Part shown: positions 59,650 through 64,000 of the stretch, in pieces | Numbering within the stretch: position 1 is the first letter of the stretch | Layout: the number at the start of each line of letters is the position of its first letter | Source: JACJXW01 sp964418125 | GTDB lineage: Bacteria > Bacteroidota > Bacteroidia > Chitinophagales > Saprospiraceae | NCBI GenBank assembly: GCA_964418125.1 | Contig: CAYQKY010000012.1 | Coordinates: 1-64,000, forward strand | DNA length: 64,000 bases | Direction: 5' to 3' | Program-made: the position numbers and the translations under genes | The notes under the pieces: generated by a model | The model's database searches: none | The model's input: only the letters and a program-made list of their open reading frames with translations | Told to the model about the DNA's origin: nothing

Positions 59650-60725
59650 ATCAAGAACCATTAAAGAACAGAAATATGGAAAAGATAAGAGTAGCCGTAA
59701 ACGGATACGGTGTCATCGGAAAACGGGTGGCAGATGCCGTCATGCTTCAGCCGGATATGGAACTCATCGGCGTTTGCGATGTAGCTACCGACTGGCGGAT
59801 AAAAGTCGCCAATACCCGGGATATCCCGGTATTTGCCTTCGATTATGAAACAGCCAATAAAATGCGGATGGCAGGCATTGCGGTGGCAGGCATTTTAGAA
59901 AGCCTGCTCAAGCAAGTGGATATAGTAGTGGACTGCGCCCCGAAAAAATTCGGCGCGCAGAATGCAGAGCGGTACCGCCTGGCAGGCGTGAAGTTTATTG
60001 TCCAAGGTGGAGAAAGCCACCGGACAACCGGGCATTCCTTCGTGGCGGAAGCCAACTATCAAAGTGCAATCGGCAGAACCTCCACCCGGGTGGTTTCCTG
60101 CAACACCACTTCTATTGTCAGAACCCTCACCGCTCTGAAAATGGCCGGGCTGTTGAAAAGCGCCCGGGGTACGATCCTTCGCCGGGCCACCGACCCCTGG
60201 GAGAGCCACCTGAACGGGATCATGAACACCCTGGTGCCGGAAAAAGAGATCCCCAGCCATCAGGGGCCTGATGCCCAAAGTGTCGACCCGGATCTCGATG
60301 TGGTGACTGCGGCCGTGAAAGTCCCGGAGACACTGAGCCACCTTCATTACTGGACAGTGCGGCTCACCCGGCCGGCAAGCGAGGAGGAAGTGCTGGCCGC
60401 CTTCCGGGCCTCCTCCCGGATCGCACTGATCCGATATGAAGAAGGCCTTTCCGCCAATAATGCAGTAAAAGAACTGATGCTCGACCTGGGCCGGCCCCAT
60501 GGCGATATGTACGAAGTGGCCGCCTGGGAAGATATGGTCAAGGTGGAAGGCGGCGAACTCTACTACGCCTACCTGGTGGACAACCAGGCAATCGTCATCC
60601 CGGAAAACATCGATGCCATCCGCGCCCTGACAGGCCTAGAACAAAGCGCCGAGCGGTCCATTTCGATCACTAACAAGGCTTTATTCATTCATCCCGAATT
60701 GTTTTTTCAACCTTATCCGATATGA
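59646..60725 (+). CDS. Archaeal-type (type II) glyceraldehyde-3-phosphate dehydrogenase
   Basis: The product is 359 residues (a second ATG at 59676 would drop ten). The family signature is VAVNGYGVIGKRVADAV (near 16-32) and VVSCNTTSIVRTL with the catalytic Cys at 152, as in archaeal GAPDHs rather than bacterial GapA. These enzymes use NAD(P)+ in glycolysis or gluconeogenesis. The gene overlaps its neighbours on both sides by 4 nt (ATGA), so it is co-translated with the small acidic protein and the PII-like gene. Confidence 0.88.
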   Translation: MNQEPLKNRNMEKIRVAVNGYGVIGKRVADAVMLQPDMELIGVCDVATDWRIKVANTRDIPVFAFDYETANKMRMAGIAVAGILESLLKQVDIVVDCAPKKFGAQNAERYRLAGVKFIVQGGESHRTTGHSFVAEANYQSAIGRTSTRVVSCNTTSIVRTLTALKMAGLLKSARGTILRRATDPWESHLNGIMNTLVPEKEIPSHQGPDAQSVDPDLDVVTAAVKVPETLSHLHYWTVRLTRPASEEEVLAAFRASSRIALIRYEEGLSANNAVKELMLDLGRPHGDMYEVAAWEDMVKVEGGELYYAYLVDNQAIVIPENIDAIRALTGLEQSAERSISITNKALFIHPELFFQPYPI

Positions 60726-61060
60726 AAGAGATAAAAGCATTTGTCCGCCATTTTAAATCGGCAGGAGTACACAAGGCCCTCAAGGCCGCGGGGTATTGCT
60801 GCATGACTTTCTCCGAATGTGAAGGCACCGGCCAATACACTGACCCCAGCGAGGACTTCCCTTCCTTCAGATTCCCCTTTATGCACAGCAAAGTGGTGAA
60901 AATAGAGATCGTCTGCCAGGATGCTGATGTGGAACCGATCATCAGGATCATCCAGGAGCATGGAAGGACGGGCCGCAGGGGAGACGGTATCATCTACACC
61001 AGCGATGTGGTGGAGGTGTATAAGGTGAGGAACCAGCAAACCGGGGCTGAGGCCTGTTGA
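60722..61060 (+). CDS. PII-like signalling protein
   Basis: The product is 112 residues. The PII pattern is clear in the C-terminal half: HSKVVKIEIVCQDADVEPII, then GRTGRRGDGIIYTSDVVEVY (B-loop and C-loop). In the T-loop region the usual Tyr/Gly sequence is replaced by SECEGTGQYTDPSEDFPSFR, so it is a variant and may not be uridylylated. PII proteins sense 2-oxoglutarate or ATP/ADP. Co-translation with GAPDH suggests regulation of carbon flux, which is inference. Confidence 0.8.
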   Translation: MKEIKAFVRHFKSAGVHKALKAAGYCCMTFSECEGTGQYTDPSEDFPSFRFPFMHSKVVKIEIVCQDADVEPIIRIIQEHGRTGRRGDGIIYTSDVVEVYKVRNQQTGAEAC

Positions 61061-61163
61061 CCTTACCCTTTAGGATTAATTTTCATGCTATACAGGCGGG
61101 GAAATTTTCCCCATAACCGGATGATGGCATCTGGATAGCCAGTTCATTTAAAAAAATAATGCC

Positions 61164-61562
61164 ATGTACTATTTCCAAGCCCTCTTTGCAATTTTATCGA
61201 CTTCTTTTCTGCTTTTTTCCTGTTCGCCGGAAACGAAAAGCAATCCCGATCCTGCACAACAGGCTTCCATTCAGCAGAACAAATATGAGATTGTCCCGAA
61301 CAAGAAGGTATGTATGGTAAATGACCGCTTTATGGGTATAGACCAGATCCCGATAGAAGTGGATGGGGTAACCTATTATGGCTGTTGCCAGGACTGTGTG
61401 AAAAAAATACAGGAAAATTTGGGAGAGGTTAGGTACTCCAGGGACCCTGTCTCAGGTGAAAGAGTAGATAAGGCAACCGCAATAATCGTCCGAAACAGAG
61501 CAGATGGGTCAGTATACTATTTTAGCACGAATGCTTCTGCCGATCAATTTTTACAGCAGTAA
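61164..61562 (+). CDS. TRASH/YHS-like metal-binding lipoprotein
   Basis: The product is 132 residues. A lipobox FLLFSC is followed by a domain with KVCMVNDRFMG and YYGCCQDCVKKIQEN, reminiscent of TRASH/YHS-type metal-binding folds (Cys near GCC-x2-C). The strands ATAIIVRNRADGSVYYFST complete a small fold. It may hold copper or another metal. The 103-nt gap upstream shows no gene. Confidence 0.65.
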   Translation: MYYFQALFAILSTSFLLFSCSPETKSNPDPAQQASIQQNKYEIVPNKKVCMVNDRFMGIDQIPIEVDGVTYYGCCQDCVKKIQENLGEVRYSRDPVSGERVDKATAIIVRNRADGSVYYFSTNASADQFLQQ

Positions 61563-61585
61563 ACAGCCTGGTAAAGAGTCAGATC

Positions 61586-62029
61586 GTGGATTTAAAAATT
61601 GCAACTGGCCTACAAATGCCTAAGCTTGAAAACATCGGCCTGGATCTCGCTTTGAAATCCGCTTTTCAGGCTGTGGTGCAGGCGTGGCAAATGGAAATCA
61701 TTTTTCTGATAACCAAATTTGGTTTATGGGCCAGATTGCTCAAGCGAAGCCGCTATTCGAATCCACGTCTTTCTCCCAAAAAGGAAGAGCTCGAAAAAGA
61801 ACTTTTACGGCTTGTAGATCAGGATTTCCAATTGTTCCAAAAAAAGGCAGAAAGGCTTAAAGGAGAATGGAAAGCGAACAAATCCCTGGATCAAGCTTCA
61901 TTGGCAGCCGCCCTTAAGGAATTGGGAACGCTGCGCCGGCAATGGCAGGAGCTAAAAAGCAAACAACGCCAATTGGAGATTCAGATACTTGAAGAGTTAA
62001 TCCAAAGTTACCCGACGAAGATATTTTAG
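61586..62029 (+). CDS. Helical hypothetical protein
   Basis: A GTG at 61586 gives 147 residues; the ATG at 61616 is an alternative that may be the real start. The N-terminal third is amphipathic (LDLALKSAFQAVVQAWQMEI) with a possible membrane helix. The rest is a charged coiled coil (KKEELEKELLRLVDQDFQLF; KELGTLRRQWQELKSKQR). No family is recognised. It lies 43 nt before the ATP-cone nuclease. Confidence 0.55.
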   Translation: MDLKIATGLQMPKLENIGLDLALKSAFQAVVQAWQMEIIFLITKFGLWARLLKRSRYSNPRLSPKKEELEKELLRLVDQDFQLFQKKAERLKGEWKANKSLDQASLAAALKELGTLRRQWQELKSKQRQLEIQILEELIQSYPTKIF

Positions 62030-62072
62030 AGCGTCAGGATATTATTCCCTGGCCTGAAAATAATGAATTCAC

Positions 62073-62924
62073 ATGGGTGAAAATATTATTATCACTAAAG
62101 CTTCCGGCGAAAAGGAGCCTTTTTCAACAGAAAAGCTCCGGCAGTCGCTGCACCGTGCCGGCGCCGGAGAAGAGGCGGCAGAAAGAATAGCGGCGGAAGT
62201 ACAGCAGATGCTGTACCCCGGAATAAGTACTAAAAAAATATACCGGAAGGCATTTTCCCTACTCAAAAAAAACTCGGCTCACGCGGCCGCCCGGTATAAA
62301 CTGAAAAAGGCGATCATGGAGCTGGGGCCCAGCGGGTTTCCCTTTGAAAAATTTGTGGGGGAGATATTAAAGGAAGAAGGTTACCGGGTGCAGGTAGGAC
62401 AGATGGTACAGGGCCATTGCGTACAGCATGAGGTGGATGTCATTGCTGAAAAGGACAGCAGGCATTTTATGATAGAATGCAAATTTCACAATGATCAGGG
62501 GAGGAAGTGCGATGTCAAGAACCCTCTTTATATCCACTCCCGTTTCCAGGATGTGGAAAAGGCCTGGCGGCAGCAGCCCGGCCACGGCCAAAAATTCCAT
62601 CAGGGATGGCTGGTGACCAACACCCGCTTTACAACGGATGCCATTCAGTACGGGACATGTGCGGGCCTGAACCTGGTTTCCTGGAACCATCCCCGCAAGG
62701 ACAGCCTGAAGGAACGCATCAGCCGCCTGGGCCTGCACCCGCTCACCTGCCTGGCTACTTTGACGAAAAAGGAAAAACAGTTTTTGCTCGACAAAGGCAT
62801 TGTGCTCTGTAAAGAGCTTTGCCGAAATGAACAGTGGTTGAAGGAAATGGGCTTGCCGCCATCCAGGGTAGGAAAAGTACTGGAGGAGGCGAGTTCAATT
62901 TGTGAAGCTACAATCCAACAATAA
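62073..62924 (+). CDS. ATP-cone domain fused to Mrr-like restriction endonuclease domain
   Basis: The product is 283 residues. Residues ~4-90 match the ATP-cone regulatory domain (IIITKASGEKEPFSTEKLRQ; GISTKKIYRKAFSLL). Residues ~90-215 are an Mrr/PD-(D/E)xK nuclease-like domain: GPSGFPFEKFVGEILKEEGY, then HEVDVIAEKDSRHFMIECKF, with D122, E135 and K137 as the likely catalytic set. The C-terminal part is a helical tail. Such proteins are known in Bacteroidota, without a clear role. ATP/dATP sensing coupled to a nuclease is inference. Confidence 0.82.
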   Translation: MGENIIITKASGEKEPFSTEKLRQSLHRAGAGEEAAERIAAEVQQMLYPGISTKKIYRKAFSLLKKNSAHAAARYKLKKAIMELGPSGFPFEKFVGEILKEEGYRVQVGQMVQGHCVQHEVDVIAEKDSRHFMIECKFHNDQGRKCDVKNPLYIHSRFQDVEKAWRQQPGHGQKFHQGWLVTNTRFTTDAIQYGTCAGLNLVSWNHPRKDSLKERISRLGLHPLTCLATLTKKEKQFLLDKGIVLCKELCRNEQWLKEMGLPPSRVGKVLEEASSICEATIQQ

Positions 62925-62953
62925 TTAACTAGAAACCTAAAAATTAATTAAAA

Positions 62954-63760
62954 ATGAAAGCGAAACTCAAATATAGTATTGGTGCAATAAGCCTGATTGT
63001 GGGCCTCTCAGCTTGCACCGTAGTGCAGCCAGGCTATAATGCAATGATATGGAAACCGTGGGGAGATGGATTGATAACGGAAGAAATTTACGATGACGGC
63101 CCGATATGGCATTGGCCCTGGGTTGGCGTAGTGAATTACAATACTCAATGGCAGACGTTTACCGAGGAAATATCGGTCCTGACAAAGGACGAATTACATA
63201 TCGATATCACAGTGTCTATAACATTGAGGCCTATACTTGCAGAGCTTCCGCAATTGGAATTAGAAGTGGGCAGAAATTATTACAAATCAATAGTAAAACC
63301 CGAATTTGCCAGCATTACCAGAAATGTGTTTTCGCAATATCCTTACGGGGAGGTTTCGCCCCAAAGCCCTGAAATCGAAGCCAAAATCTACGAATTACTT
63401 CGAGAAAAAACACAAGGCAAGCACCTGGAATTTGACAACCTAACCATTGACCACATTATCTACCCTGAGGTTGTGAGTGCAGCTGTCAACAATAAGCTGG
63501 CGGTTGAACAGGATATTGAGCAAAAGGATTATGAAATAGAAATCGCAAAAAAAGAGGCGGAAATACAGCGGATCTTAGCTGAGGGGCAACGTGACGCCCA
63601 AGAAATAATAGACGCCAGCCTGAGCAGAGAATACTTGCAATACAAAGCACTTGAAGTACAGGGTAAACTAACTACCAGCCCTAACGCCAAGTTTTATTTT
63701 GTACCTATTGGCAACGATGGCCTGCCAATCATAGTTGACTCGGGGGGTGGGAACAAATAA
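62954..63760 (+). CDS. SPFH/prohibitin-like lipoprotein
   Basis: The product is 268 residues. A signal ending LSAC (lipobox) is followed by a prohibitin/SPFH domain: VQPGYNAMIWKPWGDG, LHIDITVSITLRPILAELPQ, and a coiled coil rich in Glu/Ala/Lys (EIAKKEAEIQRILAEGQRDA). SPFH proteins assemble into membrane microdomain scaffolds. It is the last complete gene of the run. The following 106 nt contain a second in-frame ATG of the next gene. Confidence 0.8.
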   Translation: MKAKLKYSIGAISLIVGLSACTVVQPGYNAMIWKPWGDGLITEEIYDDGPIWHWPWVGVVNYNTQWQTFTEEISVLTKDELHIDITVSITLRPILAELPQLELEVGRNYYKSIVKPEFASITRNVFSQYPYGEVSPQSPEIEAKIYELLREKTQGKHLEFDNLTIDHIIYPEVVSAAVNNKLAVEQDIEQKDYEIEIAKKEAEIQRILAEGQRDAQEIIDASLSREYLQYKALEVQGKLTTSPNAKFYFVPIGNDGLPIIVDSGGGNK

Positions 63761-63866
63761 TGATGACAACAGGCTGGAACAGGTAAGGCTGTTATGCAAA
63801 AAAAATCAAATTGTGATGGAAGAATTAACCGTTAAGGAATATCTACGGCGTATAAATTCCTTAAAA

Positions 63867-64000
63867 ATGAGGCAAACTATTTTAGTGTCAGCCCTCGCCC
63901 TCTTATGCGGGCTTTTTTTTCAAACGCCCCTCTCCGCGCAGAATGCAAAGGATATCATCGAAAAGGCCGATGAGAAACGGATGGGCCAAACCAGCCGGAG
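63867..64000 (+). CDS. LolA-like secreted protein, N-terminal part (runs off the window)
   Basis: The frame begins at the ATG at 63867 (an in-frame ATG at 63816 would add 17 residues before the signal peptide). It encodes a signal peptide (ILVSALALLCGLFFQTPLSA) and NAKDIIEKADEKRMGQTS, as seen in outer-membrane lipoprotein-sorting proteins that bind lipoprotein tails. The frame is open to the window end. Confidence 0.6.
   Translation, partial: MRQTILVSALALLCGLFFQTPLSAQNAKDIIEKADEKRMGQTSR

Noticed and set aside
1..64000. CRISPR arrays, tRNA and rRNA genes
   Set aside because: No regularly spaced direct repeats of 25-40 bp and no tRNA TPsiC-like GGTTCGAATCC hairpin sets or rRNA stretches were recognised by eye; a tRNAscan search would settle it.

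Overview
The window looks like a chromosomal segment of a Bacteroidota bacterium, most plausibly from the Saprospiria (Lewinella/Haliscomenobacter-like). The reasons are three secreted proteins ending in type IX secretion (T9SS) sorting domains, many small lipoproteins, two HYC_CC_PP-type copper-associated proteins, few Shine-Dalgarno sequences, and TAnnTTTG-type -7 promoter elements. The taxonomic call is inference; no rRNA or tRNA gene was seen.

Layout. (1) 1-9.3 kb is a conflict/defence-like region: the start of an SNF2 helicase, a two-domain protein with an NDT/TIR-like C-terminus, a TIR effector with an unrecognised C-terminal domain, a coiled-coil outer-membrane barrel next to a lipoprotein, an overlapping two-gene unit of unknown function (5.65-7.9 kb), and a truncated KilA-N remnant. 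(2) 9.5-13.5 kb is a minus-strand mobile-element-like block: a TolC-like coiled-coil protein, a YdjM-like membrane metal hydrolase with a long C-terminal tail, and a tyrosine recombinase fused to an AAA+/STAND-like ATPase with membrane helices. (3) 13.9-23.8 kb holds a helical-repeat protein, a 1,980-residue secreted M4 metalloprotease with a beta-propeller, dockerin-like repeats and a T9SS tail, and a cluster of small lipoprotein or exported genes separated by terminator hairpins. (4) 24-31.5 kb is accessory DNA: a broken antitoxin, an orphan antitoxin-like gene, XisH/XisI, a SLOG-family gene, a KilA-N gene, a run of six small minus-strand genes of unknown function, a ~190-nt near-perfect foldback and a MITE. 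(5) 31.8-35.8 kb is one very large TPR / GreA-GreB-C-like / PIN-like protein, followed by AraC and resolvase fragments.

(6) 36.4-53.4 kb is a copper/heavy-metal resistance island on the plus strand: HYC protein, CusA-type RND pump, TolC-type outer membrane factor, CusB-type adaptor, multicopper oxidase, DUF3347 lipoprotein, haem-binding protein, T9SS repeat protein, His-rich metal-binding lipoprotein, sialidase-fold lipoprotein, a second HYC protein, an HMA-like/AraC fusion regulator flanked by two MITE-like elements, and two small membrane proteins. (7) 53.4-63.8 kb is a plus-strand run of redox and metabolism genes: CBM48-like protein, type II NADH dehydrogenase, Met-rich lipoprotein, two small c-type cytochromes, an outer-membrane barrel, an isoprenylcysteine-methyltransferase-like membrane protein, a Tat-exported 4x[4Fe-4S] subunit, an archaeal-type (type II) GAPDH, a PII-like protein, a TRASH/YHS-like lipoprotein, an ATP-cone/Mrr-like nuclease and an SPFH lipoprotein. 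The window ends inside a secreted LolA-like gene.

The most unusual items are the recombinase-ATPase fusion, the TIR and NDT-like pair, the 190-nt foldback, the small-gene module containing the SLOG gene, the HMA-AraC regulator, and the archaeal-type GAPDH/PII pair within a copper/redox island.
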